Assembly: GCF_036320965.1 (NCBI RefSeq)
Contig: NC_092238.1
Coordinates: 55,431,943 to 55,495,942, forward strand
Direction: 5' to 3'
Source of the DNA: Panulirus ornatus
Lineage: Eukaryota > Arthropoda > Malacostraca > Decapoda > Palinuridae
Length of the DNA: 64,000 nt
Under the pieces are notes generated by a model that was not told the origin of the DNA, did no database searches, and saw only the letters and a program-made list of their open reading frames with translations. Made by a program: the position numbers and the translations under genes. Position 1 is the stretch's first letter, and every line of letters starts with the position of its first letter. Positions 30,149 through 46,129 of the stretch are shown here, in pieces.

Positions 30149-31097
30149 GTTTAACAGGGTTCAAGGACAGGTTGTTGTGATGTGAGTTTGAATGGGGAAA
30201 AATTGGAGGAAATGAAGTGTTTTATATATCTCGGAGTGGATTAATCAGAAGATGAAACCAAGTAAGCAGAAGTGAGCCACAGGTGGGGGAGGGGGCGATG
30301 CTTCTGGGAGTGATGAAGAATCTGTTGGAGAATAGAGCGTTATCTGAGAGAGTAGAAATGGGTATGGTTGAAGGAATAATATTACAATTAATATTATATT
30401 TTTTCTAACCATATGCTCTAGATGGGATTGTGCTGACTAGGGTGGATGCATTGTAAATGGAATGGTTAAGGTAATATGTGGTGAGAGGTGTTGGATCGAG
30501 TAAGATATTAAAGGATGAGATGTATGGAAATAGAATGAAGGTGGTTGACCGAGCCGAAGAATGTGTGTTGAAATGGGTTTGACGTATGTAGAGAATGACT
30601 GAGGAAAGGTTGACTAAGAGGACATATGTATTAGAGGTGGCGTGAAACGAAATTGGAGTTGGAAGGATGGAATGGGAAAGATTTTGAATGATCAGAGCCT
30701 GGACATACAGGAGGATGAGGGGCGTTCATAAAATAGACGAATTGAAACGATATGTTATACCAGGGTCTGCGTGCTGTCAATGGAATGAACCAAGGCATGT
30801 GAAACGTCTGGGTTAACCCATGGAAAGGTCTTTGGGGCCTTGATGTGGATAGAGAGCTATGGTTTGCGATGTATTGCACATGACAGCTAGAGACTGAGTG
30901 TGAAAGAATGTGGCTTTTTTTATCTGTTTACCTGGCGCAATCCTGCTGAAGCCAGGGGTAGAGATGCTATTTCCTGTGGGGAGGGGTAACACCAGGAAAG
31001 GGGGAAGTGGATGAAGGCAAGCAAGTATGATGATGTATATGTGTATATATGCATATCTCTATATGTGTATGTATGTGTACGTAAGTGTGTATATGTT

Positions 31098-31102
<5 letters not shown>
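30149..31102 (+). mobile_element. LINE fragment R14, highly decayed
   Basis: Alignable to the LINE from [17 protein letters not shown] onwards (30175) through WFGHMERM and the C-terminal region (about 30570-30780) and a degraded long-form 3' UTR to 31102. No open piece longer than a few dozen codons, many private substitutions, and the stem-loop region is not preserved. This is the oldest LINE copy in the window. Confidence 0.72.

Positions 31103-31186
<84 letters not shown>
31103..31186. repeat. (TA)n microsatellite, about 84 bp
   Basis: Followed by 12 T on the right, the tail of minus-strand R15. Confidence 0.96.

Positions 31187-33010
<1,824 letters not shown>

Positions 33011-33053
<43 letters not shown>
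33011..33053. repeat. (TA)n microsatellite, about 43 bp
   Basis: Tail of R16 and left flank of U2. Confidence 0.95.
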
Positions 33054-33056
<3 letters not shown>

Positions 33057-33763
33057 TCACAGCTTAAGCGTCCCGTCATGAGAAGAACCATCATAATGGA
33101 GTTGCAAGGACTGTGATCCTTGCTGTGGTTACAAGAATGTTCTTCCGCCCACCAGTGATGCTACTACGTTTGTGAATCAAGAACCATTGCAACACAAACC
33201 TCGCCAGGTGGTAGAGTGTTCCGCAGACTTCCCCAGAACTTTTTTAAAGGGGATGTAAATGTTTATAGTTGTGTTACTGGAGTGATAGTTTTCATACATG
33301 GTGCTCTGACAAGAAAATAGTGAAATTGGAAAAAATGTGTCTTAGACATTGAAGCTTATTCTTTTTTTTTTTTTTCAAAGTGATAGAGATGGAAAGCAAA
33401 AAGGTGTTTTTCATAAATGTACTGGAAAAGTTGAGGTCCATATAAATTTTTGATCTGTCAAGGCTTTATTAAGGCGGATGACCAACTACCTACCCTCATG
33501 TATCCAAGATATGGTTGTACTTTCTGTAATGAAGAAAATTGAGAAACATCATAAGCCAACATTCCTGTTTCATGATAAGAGAAGTGGACCAGGCAGTATG
33601 ATACAGTGGTTAAATTGATGAAAACTACTATTGACGTTTGTGTAAATAAATTATACATTTCCCTTTTCCATAGCCAGAGGTTGAACCATTATGTCAAATT
33701 CATTTTTTCATTTCATTTCAAGCTAGAAGTTTCAGTTTTCTAAATTATTTCTTACATTTTTCA
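33054..33763 (+). repeat. Low-copy sequence U2, inverted paralogue of U1
   Basis: About 710 bp outside the three repeat families. From about 33145 it aligns in reverse with U1 (19234-19631); the first 90 bp (33054-33145) have no counterpart in the window. It contains the extra block 33361-33599. No credible frame (longest 66 codons, antisense, no recognisable domain). Possibly host DNA around an ancestral LINE insertion. Confidence 0.7.
33361..33599 (-). mobile_element. 239-bp insertion in U2 absent from U1
   Basis: Sequence on both sides (AAGCTTATT and GATACAGTGGTTAAATT) is contiguous in U1, so this block was gained by U2 or lost by U1. It starts with C then about 14 T, which on the minus strand would be a poly(A) tail, as expected for a retroposed short element. 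No target-site duplication is evident and it matches no other repeat here. Confidence 0.5.
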
Positions 33764-33846
33764 TATATATATATATGTGTGTGTGTGTGTGTATATATGT
33801 GCGTATGTGTGTGTATATGTATATATGTATGCATATATATGTATAT
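33764..33846. repeat. Mixed TA/TG microsatellite
   Basis: TATATATATATGTGTGTG with interspersed GTGCGTATG, ending TATGTATAT; mirror of 19154-19233. Confidence 0.85.
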
Positions 33847-35716
33847 TATCCCTTGGGATAGGGGTGAAAGAATACTTCCCACGCATTCCTCGCGTGTCGT
33901 AAAAGGCGACTAGAGGGGACGGGAGCGGGGGGCCAGAAATCCTCCCCTCCTTGTATTTTTTAACTTTCTAAAATGGGAAACAGAAGAAGGAGTCACGCGG
34001 GGAGTGATCATCCTCCTCGAAGGCTCGGACTGGGGTGTCTAAATGTGTGTAGATGTAACCAAGATGTGAAAAAAGGAGAGATAGGTAGTATGTTTGAGGA
34101 AAGGAACCTGGTTGTTTTCGCTCTGAGTGAAACGAAGCTCAAGGGTAAAGGGGAAGACTGGTTTGGGAATGTCTTGGGAGTAAAGTCAGGGGTTAGTGAG
34201 AGGACAAGAGCAAGGGAAGGAGTAGCAGTACTCCTGAAACAGTTGTGGGAGTATGTGATAGAATGTAAGAAAGTAAATTCTCGATTAATATGGGTAAAAC
34301 TGAAAGTTGATGAAGAGAAATAGGTGATTATTGGTGCATATGCACCTGGGGATGAGAAGAAAGATCATGAGAGGCAAGTGTTTTGGGAGCAGCTGAATGA
34401 GTGTGTTAGTGGTTTTGATGCACGAGACCGGGTTATAGTGATGGGTGATTTGAATGCAAAGATGAGTAATGTGGCAGTTGAGGAAATAATTGGTATACAT
34501 GGGGTGTTCAGTGTTGTAAATGGAAATGGTGAAGAGCTTGTAGATTTATATGCTGAAAAAGGACTGATGATTGGGAATACCTGGTTTAAAAAGCGAGATA
34601 TACATAAGTATACGTATGTAAGTAGGAGAGATGGCCAGAGAGCGTTATTGGATTACGTGATAATTGACAGGCGCGCGAAAGAGAGACTTTTGGATGTGCT
34701 GAGAGGTGCAACTGGAGGGATATCTGATCATTATCTTGTGGAGGCTAAGGTGAAGATTTGTATGGGTTCTCAGAAAAGAAGAGTGAATGTTGGGGTGAAG
34801 AGTTTGGTGAGAGTAAGTGAGCTTTGGAAGGAGACTTGTGTGAGGAGGTACCATGAGAGACTGAGTACAGAATGGAAAAAGGTGAGAACAATGGAAGTAA
34901 GAGGAGTGGGGAAGGAATGGGATGTATTTAGGGAATCAGTGATGGATTGCGCAAAAGATGCTTGTGGCATGAGAAGAGTGGGAGGTGGGTTGATTAGAAA
35001 GGGTAGTGAGTGATGGGATGAAGAAGTAAGATTATTAGTGAAAGAGAAGAGAGCGGCATTTGGACGATTTTTGCCGGGAAAAAATGCAATTGAGTGGGAG
35101 ATGTATAAAAGAAAGAGACAGGAGGTCAAGAGAAAGGTGCAAGAGGTGAAAAAGAGGGCAAATGAGAGTTGGGGTGAGAGAGTATAATTAAATTTTAGGG
35201 AGAATAAAAAGATGTTCTGGAAGGAGTTAATAAAGTGCGTAAGACAAGGGAGCAAATGGGAAGTTCAGTGAAGGGCGCAAATGGGGAGGTGATAACAAGT
35301 AGTGGTGATGTGAGAGAGAGATGGAGTGAGTATTTTGAAGGTTTGTTGAATGTGTTTGATAATAGAGTGGCAGATATAGGGTGTTTTGGTCGAGGTGGTG
35401 TGCAAAGTGAGAGGGTTAGGGAAAATGATTTGGTAAACAGAGAAGAGGTAGTAAAAGCTTTGAGGAAGATGAAAGCCGACAAGGCAGCAGGTTTGGATGG
35501 TATTGCAGTGGAATTTATTAAAAAAGGGCTGACTGTATTATTGACTGGTTGGTAAGGTTATTCAATATATGTATGACTCATGGTGAGGTGCCTGAGGATT
35601 GGCGGAATGCGTGCATAGTGCCATTGTATAAAGGCAAAGGGGATAAGAGTGAGTGCTCAAATTTCAGAGGTATAAGTTTGTTGAGTATTCCCGGTAAATT
35701 ATATGGGAGGGTATTG
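33847..35716 (+). mobile_element. LINE copy R17, intact 5' end, 3' truncated
   Basis: Starts at TATCC-CTTG-GGATA (33847-33860). Leader to about 34030, endonuclease to about 34780, linker, RT fingers to KLYGRVL (35716), where it is joined tail to tail with the minus-strand tandem array. Its leader shares the AAAATGGG variant with R9. Confidence 0.88.
33973..35716 (+). pseudogene. LINE R17 endonuclease-RT remnant
   Basis: 116 codons at 33973-34323 give the best view of the endonuclease N-terminus: LGLGCLNV (Asn motif), FALSETKLKGKGEDWFGN (Glu motif), ERTRAREGVAVLL; stop TAG at 34321-34323 replaces Trp of RWVI. 229 codons at 34324-35013: [51 protein letters not shown] 35011-35013 replaces Trp of SEWW. 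Then the linker with TAA near 35187, frameshift near 35226, 106 codons 35235-35555 (KMKADKAAGLDG), frameshift near 35527, and 35549-35716 ([16 protein letters not shown]). The ATG at 33973 exists only in this copy and R9, so the natural start of the family is uncertain. Confidence 0.84.
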
Positions 35717-36168
35717 AATAACCTTGCTCTTATTCACATTTACTCTTAACTTTCTTCTTCTATACACTTTACCAAACTCAGTCACCAGCTTCTGCAGTTT
35801 CTCACATGAATCAGCCACCAGCGCTGTATCATCAGCGAACAACAACTGACTCACTTCCCAAGCTCTCTCATCCCCAACAGACTTCATACACTCCCCTCTT
35901 TCCAAAACTCCTGCATTTACCTCCCTAACAACCCCATCCATAAACAAATTAAACAACCATGGAGACATCACACACCCCTGCCGCAAACCTACGTTCACTG
36001 AGAACCAATCACTTTCCTCTCTTCCTATACGTACACATGCCTTACATCCTCGATAAAAACTTTTCACTGCTTCTAAAAACTTTCCTCCCACACCATATAT
36101 TCTTAATACCTTCCACAGATCATCTCTATCAACTCTATCATATGCCTTCTCCAGATCCATAAATGCTA
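35717..36168 (-). pseudogene. LINE A0, RT palm fragment (array unit 1)
   Basis: Minus strand, collinear with 40559-41008 and 45557-46006 (other units). Encodes [68 protein letters not shown], then ends at the tail-to-tail join with R17. The 253-codon frame at 35699-36460 continues rightwards into TA and UTR sequence and is not a real protein. Confidence 0.85.
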
Positions 36169-36177
36169 CATATATAT

Positions 36178-36247
<70 letters not shown>

Positions 36248-36262
36248 TTCTTTTTTTCTTAT
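36169..36262. repeat. (TA)n-(T)n tract
   Basis: TA 36169-36239 then T-rich to 36262: 5' end of A0 and tail of A1. Confidence 0.94.
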
Positions 36263-39200
36263 TTTGCTTTGTTTATAGCTGTCTCCCGCGTTTGCGAGGT
36301 AGTGCAAGGAAACAGACGAAAGAAATGGCCATACCCAACCCCATACAAAATGTATATACATATATGTCAACACACGCAAATATACATACCTATTCATCTC
36401 AATGTACACATATATATACACAAACAGACGCATATATATATACCCTTGCACAGAATTCACACTGTCTGCCTTTATTCATTCCTATCGCCACTTCGCCACA
36501 CATGGAATACCATCCCCCTCCCCCCTCATGTGTGCGAAGTAGCACTAGGAAAAGACAACGAAGGCCCCATTCGTTCACACTCAGTCTCTAGCTGTTATGC
36601 AATAATGCCCGAAACCACAGCTCCCTTTCCACATCCAGGCCCGATACAACTTTCCATGGTTTAGCCCAGACGCTTCACATGCCCTGATTCAATCCACTGA
36701 CAGCACGTCAACCCCGGTATACCACATCGATCCAAATCAAACTATTCCTTACCCTCCTTTCACCCTCCTGCATGTTCAGGCCCCGATCACACAAAATCTT
36801 TTTCACTCCATCTTTGCACCTCCAATTTGGTCTCCCACTTCTCCTCGTTCCCTCAACCTACGACACATATATCCTCTTGGTCAATCTTTCCTCACTCATT
36901 CTCTCCATGTGCCCAAACCATTTTAAAACACCCTCTTCTCCTCTCTCAACCAATCGCTTTTTATTTCCACACATCTCTCTTACCCTTACATTACTTACTC
37001 GATCAAACCACCTCACACCACACATTGTCCTCAAACATCTCATTTCCAGCATATCCACCCTCCTGCGCACAAATCTATCCACAGCCCAGGCCTCGCAAAC
37101 ATGCAATATTGTTGGAACCACTATTCCTTCAAACATACCCATTTTTGCTTTTCGAGATAATGTTCTCGACTTCCACACATTCTTCAATGCTCCCAGGATT
37201 TTCGCCCCCTCCACCAAGCTATGATTCACTTCCGCTTCCATGGTTCCATCCGCTGCCAGATCCACTCCCAGATATGTAAAACACTTTACTTCCTCCAGTT
37301 TTTTTACATTCAAACTTACCTCCCAGTTGACTTGACCCTCAACACTACTGTACCTAATAACATTGCTCTTATTCACATTTACTCTTAACTTTCTTCTTTC
37401 ACACACTTTACCAAACTCAGTCACCAGCTTCTGCAGTTTGTCACATGAACCAGCCACCAGCGCTGTATCATCAGCGAACAACAACTGACTTACTTCCCAA
37501 GCTCTCTCATCCCCAACAGACTTCATACTTGCCCCTCTTTCCAAAACTCTTTCATTCACCTCCCTAACAACCCCATCCATAAACAAATTAAACAACCATG
37601 GAGACATTACACACCCTGCCGTAAACCTACATTCACTGAGAACCAATCACTTTCCTCTCTTCCTACACGTACACATGCCTTACATCCTCGATAAAAACTT
37701 TTCACTGCTGCTAACAACTTCCCTTCACACCATATATTCTTAATACCTTCCACAGAGAATCTCTATCAACTCTATCATATGCCTTCTCCAGATCCATAAA
37801 TGCTACATACAAATCCATTTGCTTTTCTAAGTATTTCTCACATCACATTCTTCAAAGCAAACACCTGATCAACACATCCTCTACCACTTCTGAAACCACA
37901 CTGCTCTTCCCCAATCTGATGCTATTTACATGCCTTCACCCTCTCAATCAATACCCTCCCATATAATTTACCAGGAATACTCAACAAACTTATTCCTCTG
38001 TAATTCAAGCACTCACTCTTATCCCCTTTGGCTTTGTACAATGGCACTATGCACGCATTCCGCCAATCCTCAGGCACCTCACCATGAGTCATACATACAT
38101 TAAATAACCTTACCAACCGGTCAACAATACAGTCAACCCCTTTTTTAATAAATTCCACTGCAATACCATTCAAACCTGCTGCCTTGCCGGCTTTCATCTT
38201 CCGCAAAGCTTTTACTACCTCTTCTCTGTTTACCAAATCATTTTCCCTAACCCTCTCACTTTGCACACCACCTCGACCAAAACACCCTATATCTGCCACT
38301 CTATCATCAAACACATTCAAAAAACCTTAAAATACTCACTCCATCTCCTTCTCACATCACCACTACTTGTTATCACCTCCACATTTGCGCCCTTCACTGA
38401 AGTTCCCATTTGCTCCCTTGTCTTACGCACTTTATTTTCCTCCTTCGAGAACATCATTTTATTCTCCCTAAAATTTAATGATACTCTCTCACCCCAACTC
38501 TCATTTGCCCTCTTTTTCACATCTTGCACCTTCCCCTTGACCTCCTGTCTCTTTTTTTTATTCATCTCCCACTCAATTGCATTTTTTCCCTGCAAAAATC
38601 GTCCAAATGCCTCTCTCCTCTCTTTCACTAATAATCTTACTTCTTCATGCCACCACTCACTACCCTTTCTAATCAACCAACCTCCCACTCTTCTCATGCC
38701 ACAAGCATCTTTTGCGCAATCCATCACTGATTCCCTAAATACATCCCATTCCTCCCCCACTCCCCTTACTTCCATTGTTCTCACCTTTTTCCATTCTGTA
38801 CTAAGTCTCTCCTGGTACTTCCTCACACAAGTCTCCTTCCCAGGCTTACTTACTCTCACCACCCTCTTCACCCCAACATTCACTCTTCTTTTCTGAAAAA
38901 CCATACAAATCTTCACCTTATTCTCCACAAGATAATGATCAGACATCCCTCCAGTTGCACCTCTCAGCATATTAACATCCAAAAGTCTCTCTTTCGCGCG
39001 CCTGTCAATTAACACGTAATCCAATAACGCTGTCTGGCCATCTCTCCCACTTACATACATATACTTATGTATATCTCGCTTTTTAAACAAGGTATTCCCC
39101 ATCACCAGTCCTTTTTCAGCACATAAATCAACAAGCTCTTCACCATTGCCATTTACAACACTGAAAACCTCATGCATACCAATTATTCCCTCAACTATCA

Positions 39201-39311
39201 CATTACTCACGTTTGCATTCAAATCACCCATCACTTTAACCCGGTCTCGTGCATCAAAACCACTAACACACTCATTCAGCTGCTCCCAAAACACTTGCCT
39301 CTCATGATCTT
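36263..39311 (-). mobile_element. LINE A1 (array unit 1), long 3' UTR form
   Basis: Minus strand, 3' UTR 36263-36707 with stem-loop (CTCGC-AAAC-GCGGG; outer stem changed to CACT/AGCT and no longer paired), coding remnant 36708-39311, cut by TA in the endonuclease (ERQVFWEQLNE). Twins are B1 and C1. Confidence 0.9.
36708..39311 (-). pseudogene. LINE A1 endonuclease-RT remnant
   Basis: 325 codons 38317-39294 ([40 protein letters not shown], linker [16 protein letters not shown]), frameshift at about 38325; 132 codons 37922-38320 ([12 protein letters not shown]: the Asp of GLDG is Asn; [16 protein letters not shown]), stop in place of the TEHQIGEE start; unopen stretch 37650-37920 (palm with insertion near 37843); 262 codons 36858-37646 ([39 protein letters not shown]). 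A TAG after RIYVS at 36858-36860 removes the last 49 codons. All main lesions recur in B1 and C1. Confidence 0.86.
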
Positions 39312-39313
39312 TA

Positions 39314-39352
<39 letters not shown>
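39312..39352. repeat. (TA)n microsatellite, about 41 bp
   Basis: Between the truncated 5' end of A1 and the 3' end of PLE piece PA. The matching tract in unit 2 is about 137 bp. Confidence 0.95.
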
Positions 39353-39354
<2 letters not shown>

Positions 39355-39661
39355 CTATGAGTCCACGGGGAAAATGAAAGACGAAAAGTTCCCAAGTGCA
39401 CTTTCGTGTAATAATCACATCATCAGGGGAGACACAAGAGAGAAATATAACAGTCATTTGATATACATCGAAGAGACGAAGCTAGGACGCCATTTGGTAA
39501 ACATGTGATTGTTCAAAACATCAAACGAGAGTTCATAAATTTATTATTCTACAAATCTTTTCAACAATAAAGTTATCTAATTTGTAAAGACCATCACTAA
39601 GATTAAGATTATAATTCTTCGTGTATTTAATAATTGAAGATTCAATGATATTTCTTTTGGT
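39353..39661 (-). mobile_element. PLE 3' fragment PA (array unit 1)
   Basis: 3' end CCTATGAGTCCACGGGG, untranslated region with a complete hammerhead-like motif (39390-39430), stop TGA 39533-39535, and the last 43 codons of the GIY-YIG domain (KRNIIESSIIKYTKNYNLNL). Cut at TTTTGGTAAT by TA of A2. The same PLE continues uncut in P4. Confidence 0.88.
39390..39430 (-). ncRNA. Hammerhead-ribozyme-like motif, PLE PA
   Basis: Read on the minus strand: helix I strand TCCC, core CTGATGA, an extra T, helix II GTG/CAC with a 7-base loop, core GAAA, palindromic helix III AGTGCACT, cleavage-type triplet CTT, helix I strand GGGA. Short palindromic helix III resembles hammerheads described in Penelope-like elements. 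The extra T next to helix II is not canonical. Confidence 0.45.
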
Positions 39662-39732
<71 letters not shown>

Positions 39733-39734
39733 TT
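39662..39734. repeat. (TA)n-(T)n tract
   Basis: TA then about 13 T; tail of A2 abutting the PLE. It is also the tandem-duplication junction. Confidence 0.94.
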
Positions 39735-41008
39735 TGCTGTCTCCCGCCTTTGCGAGGTAGCGCAAGGAAACAGACGAAAGAAATGGCCCAACCCACCCCC
39801 ATACACATGTATATACATACGTCCACACACGCAAATATACATACCTACACAGCTTTCCATGGTTTACCTCAGACGCTTCACATGCCCTGATTAAATCCAC
39901 TGACAACACGTCAACACCGGTATACCATATCGATCCAATTCACTCTATTCCTTGCTCTCCTTTCACCCTCCTGCATGCTCAGGCCCCGATCAAACAAAAT
40001 CTTTTTCACTCCATCTTTCCACCTCCAATATGGTCTCCCTCTTCTCCTCGTTCCCTCCACCTCCGACACATATATCATCTTGGTCAATCTTTCCTCACTC
40101 ATTCTCTCCATGTGCCCAAACCACTTCAAAACACCCTCTTCTGCTCTCTCAACCACGCTCTTTTTATTTCCACACATCTTTCTTACCCTTACGTTACTCA
40201 CTCGATCAAACCACCTCACACCATACATTGTCCTCAAACATCTCATTTCCAGCACATCCATCTTCCTGCACACAACTCTATCCATAGCACACGCCTCGCA
40301 ACCATACAACATTGTTGGAACCACTATTCCTTCAAACATACCCATTTTTGCTTTCCGAAATAATGTTCTCGACTTCCACACATTCTTCAAGGCCCCCAGA
40401 ATTTTCGCCCCCTCCCCCACCCTATGATCCACTTCCGCTTCCATGGTTCCATCCGCTGCCAGATCCACTCCCAGATATCTAAAACACTTCACTTCCTCCA
40501 GTTTTTCTCCATTCAAACTCACCTCCCAATTGACTTGACCCTCAACCCTACTGTACCTAATAACCTTGCTCTTATTCACATTTATTCTTAACTTTCTTCT
40601 TCCACACACTTTACCAAACTCAGTCACCAGCTTCTGCAGTTTCTCACATGAATCAGCCACCAGCGCTGTATCATCAGCGAACAACAACTGACTCACTTCA
40701 CAAGCTCTCTCATCCCCAACAGACTTCATACTTGCCCCTCTTTCCAAAACTCCTGCATTTACCTCCCTAACAACCCCATCCATAAACAAATTAAACAACC
40801 ATGGAGACATCACACACCCCTGCCGCAAACCTACATTCACTGAGAACCAATCACTTTCCTCTCTTCCTATACGTACACATGCCTTACATCCTCGATAAAA
40901 ACTTTTCACTGCTTCTAAAAACTTTCCTCCCACACCATATATTCTTAATACCTTCCACAGATCATCTCTATCAACTCTATCATATGCCTTCTCCAGATCC
41001 ATAAATGC
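39735..41008 (-). mobile_element. LINE A2 (array unit 2), short 3' UTR form
   Basis: Minus strand, stem-loop with loop AAAG (39743-39756 inner stem), short 3' UTR to 39910, one open frame to the TA tract at 41009. Confidence 0.9.
39911..41002 (-). CDS. LINE A2 reverse transcriptase fragment, 363 codons
   Basis: Open frame from the RT palm to the family stop: [18 protein letters not shown] at the start (catalytic Asp residue 2), [28 protein letters not shown] near 117-128, [17 protein letters not shown] (Trp to Cys), [26 protein letters not shown], ending VYRC. No fingers or endonuclease because of truncation at TA. The Met start is internal; the frame is open to 41008. One of the youngest-looking LINE copies. 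Confidence 0.84.
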   Translation of the reverse strand: MDLEKAYDRVDRDDLWKVLRIYGVGGKFLEAVKSFYRGCKACVRIGREESDWFSVNVGLRQGCVMSPWLFNLFMDGVVREVNAGVLERGASMKSVGDERACEVSQLLFADDTALVADSCEKLQKLVTEFGKVCGRRKLRINVNKSKVIRYSRVEGQVNWEVSLNGEKLEEVKCFRYLGVDLAADGTMEAEVDHRVGEGAKILGALKNVWKSRTLFRKAKMGMFEGIVVPTMLYGCEACAMDRVVCRKMDVLEMRCLRTMYGVRWFDRVSNVRVRKMCGNKKSVVERAEEGVLKWFGHMERMSEERLTKMIYVSEVEGTRRRGRPYWRWKDGVKKILFDRGLSMQEGERRARNRVNWIDMVYRC

Positions 41009-41016
41009 TACATATA

Positions 41017-41113
<97 letters not shown>

Positions 41114-41121
41114 TTTTTCTT
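41009..41121. repeat. (TA)n-(T)n tract
   Basis: TA 41009-41104 then T-rich; 5' end of A2 and tail of B1. Confidence 0.94.
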
Positions 41122-44100
41122 ATTTTACTTTGTTTCTAGCTGTCTCCCGCGTTTGCGAGGTAGTGCAAGGAAACAGACGAAAGAAATGGCCATACCCAAC
41201 CCCATAAAAAATGTATATACATATACGTCCACACACGCAAATATACATACCTATACATCTCAATGTACACATATATATACACAAACAGACGCATATATAT
41301 ATACCCTTGCACAGAATTCACACTGTCTGCCTTTATTCATTCCTATCGCCACTTCGCCACACATGGAATACCATCCCACTCCCCCCTCATGTGTCCGAGG
41401 TAGCACTAGGAAAAGACAACGAAAGCCCCATTCGTTCACACTCATTCTCTAGCTGTTATGCAATAATGCCCGAAACCATAGCTCCTTTTCCACATCCAGG
41501 CCCGATACAACTTTCCATGGTTTACCCCAGACGCTTCACATGCCCTGATTCAATCCACTGACAGCACGTCAACACCGGTATACCACATCGATCCAAATCA
41601 CACTATTCCTTACCCTCCTTTCACCCTCCTGCATGTTCAGGCCCCGATCACACAAAATCTTTTTCACTCCATCTTTGCACCCCCAATTTGGTCTCCCACT
41701 TCTCCTCGTTCCCTCAACCTACGACACATATATCCTCTTGGTCAATCTTTCCTCACTCATTCTCTCCATGTGCCCAAACCATTTTAAAACACCCTCTTCT
41801 CCTCTCTCAACCAATCGCTTTTTATTTCCACACATCTCTCTTACCCTTACATTACTTACTCGATCAAACCACCTCACACCACACATTGTCCTCAAACATC
41901 TCATTTCCAGCACATCCACCCTCCTGCGCACAACTCTATCCACAGCCCAGGCCTCGCAAACATGCAATATTGTTGGAACCACTATTCCTTCAAACATACC
42001 CATTTTTGCTTTTCGAGATAATGTTCTCGACTTCCATACATTCTTTAATGCTCCCAGGATTTTCGCCCCCTCCACCAAGCTATGATTCACTTCCGCTTCC
42101 ATGGTTCCATCCGCTGCCAGATCCACTCCCAGATATGTAAAACACTTTACTTCCTCCAGTTTTTTTCCATTCAAACTTACCTCCCAGTTGACTTGACCCT
42201 CAACACTACTGTACCTAATAACGTTGTTCTTATTCACATTTACTCTTAACTTTCTTCTTTCACACACTTTACCAAACTCAGTCACCAGCTTCTGCAGTTT
42301 GTCACATGAACCAGCCACCAGCGCTGTATCATCAGCGAACAACAACTGACTTACTTCCCAAGCTCTCTCATCCCCAACAGACTTCATACTTGCCCCTCTT
42401 TCCAAAACTCTTTCATTCACCTCCCTAACAACCCCATCCATAAACAAATTAAACAACCATGGAGACATTACACACCCTGCCGTAAACCTACATTCACTGA
42501 GAACCAATCACTTTCCTCTCTTCCTACACGTACACATGCCTTACATCCTCGATAAAAACTTTTCACTGCTGCTAACAACTTCCCTTCACACCATATATTC
42601 TTAATACCTTCCACAGAGAATCTCTATCAACTCTATCATATGCCTTCTCCAGATCCATAAATGCTACATACAAATCCATTTGCTTTTCTAAGTATTTCTC
42701 ACTCACATTCTTCAAAGCAAACACCTGATCAACACATCCTCTACCACTTCTGAAACCCCACTGCTCTTCCCCAATCTGATGCTATTTACATGCCTTCACC
42801 CTCTCAATCAATACCCTCCCATATAGTTTACCAGGAATACTCAACAAACTTATTCCTCTGTAATTCAAGCACTCACTCTTATCACCTTTGGCTTTGTACA
42901 ATGGCACTATGCACGCATTCCGCCAATCCTCAGGCACCTCACCATGAGTCATACATACATTAAATAACCTTACCAACCGGTCAACAATACAGTCAACCCC
43001 TTTTTTAATAAATTCCACTGCAATACCATTCAAACCTGCTGCCTTGCCGGCTTTCATCTTCCGCAAAGCTTTTACTACCTCTTCTCTGTTTACCAAATCA
43101 TTTTCCCTAACCCTCTCACTTTGCACACAACCTCGACCAAAACACCCTATATCTGCCACTCTATCATCAAACACATTCAAAAAACCTTAAAATACTCACT
43201 CCATCTCCTTCTCACATCACCACTACTTGTTATCACCTCCCCATTTGCGCCCTTCACTGAAGTTCCCATTTGCTCCCTTGTCTTACGCACTTTATTTTCC
43301 TCCTTCGAGAACATCATTTTATTCTCCCTAAAATTTAATGATACTCTCTCACCCCAACTCTCATTTGCCCTCTTTTTCACATCTTGCACCTTCCCCTTGA
43401 CCTCCTGTCTCTTTTTTTTATTCATCTCCCACTCAATTGCATTTTTTCCCTGCAAAAATCGTCCAAATGCCTCTCTCCTCTCTTTCACTAATAATCTTAC
43501 TTCTTCATGCCACCACTCACTACCCTTTCTAATCAACCAACCTCCCACTCTTCTCATGCCACAAGCATCTTTTGCGCAATCCATCACTGATTCCCTAAAT
43601 ACATCCCATTCCTCCCCCACTCCCCTTACTTCCATTCTTCTCACCTTTTTCCATTCTGTACTAAGTCTCTCCTGGTACTTCCTCACACAAGTCTCCTTCC
43701 CAAGCTTACTTACTCTCACCACCCTCTTCACCCCAACATTCACTCTTCTTTTCTGAAAAACCATACAAATCTTCACCTTATTCTCCACAAGATAATGATC
43801 AGACATCCCTCCAGTTGCACCTCTCAGCATATTAACATCCAAAAGTCTCTCTTTCGCGCGCCTGTCAATTAACACGTAATCCAATAACGCTGTCTGGCCA
43901 TCTCTCCCACTTACATACATATACATATATATATCTCGCTTTTTAAACAAGGTATTCCCCATCACCAGTCCTTTTTCAGCACATAAATCAACAAGCTCTT
44001 CACCATTGCCATTTACAACACTGAAAACCTCATGCATACCAATTATTCCCTCAACTATCACATTACTCACGTTTGCATTCAAATCACCCATCACTTTAAC

Positions 44101-44171
44101 CCGGTCTCGTGCATCAAAACCACTAACACACTCATTCAGCTCCTCCCAAAACACTTGCCCCTCATGATCTT
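41122..44171 (-). mobile_element. LINE B1 (array unit 2), long 3' UTR form
   Basis: Minus strand, twin of A1 at an offset of about 4860 bp; 3' UTR 41122-41568, coding remnant 41569-44171. Differs from A1 by scattered substitutions only. Confidence 0.9.
41569..44171 (-). pseudogene. LINE B1 endonuclease-RT remnant
   Basis: Same three pieces and same breaks as A1: 325 codons 43177-44154 (endonuclease C-terminal half and linker), 132 codons 42782-43180 (fingers, GLNG), 262 codons 41719-42507 ([20 protein letters not shown]) with the early TAG after RIYVS. The palm piece between 42510 and 42780 is one base shorter than in A1 near 42703. Shares with A1 the stop at 42782 that C1 does not have. Confidence 0.86.

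Positions 44172-46129
<1,958 letters not shown>

Noticed and set aside
33458..33658. 66-codon frame in U2 as a host gene
   Set aside because: Half lies within the 239-bp insertion absent from the paralogue, no domain, no splice or codon signal.
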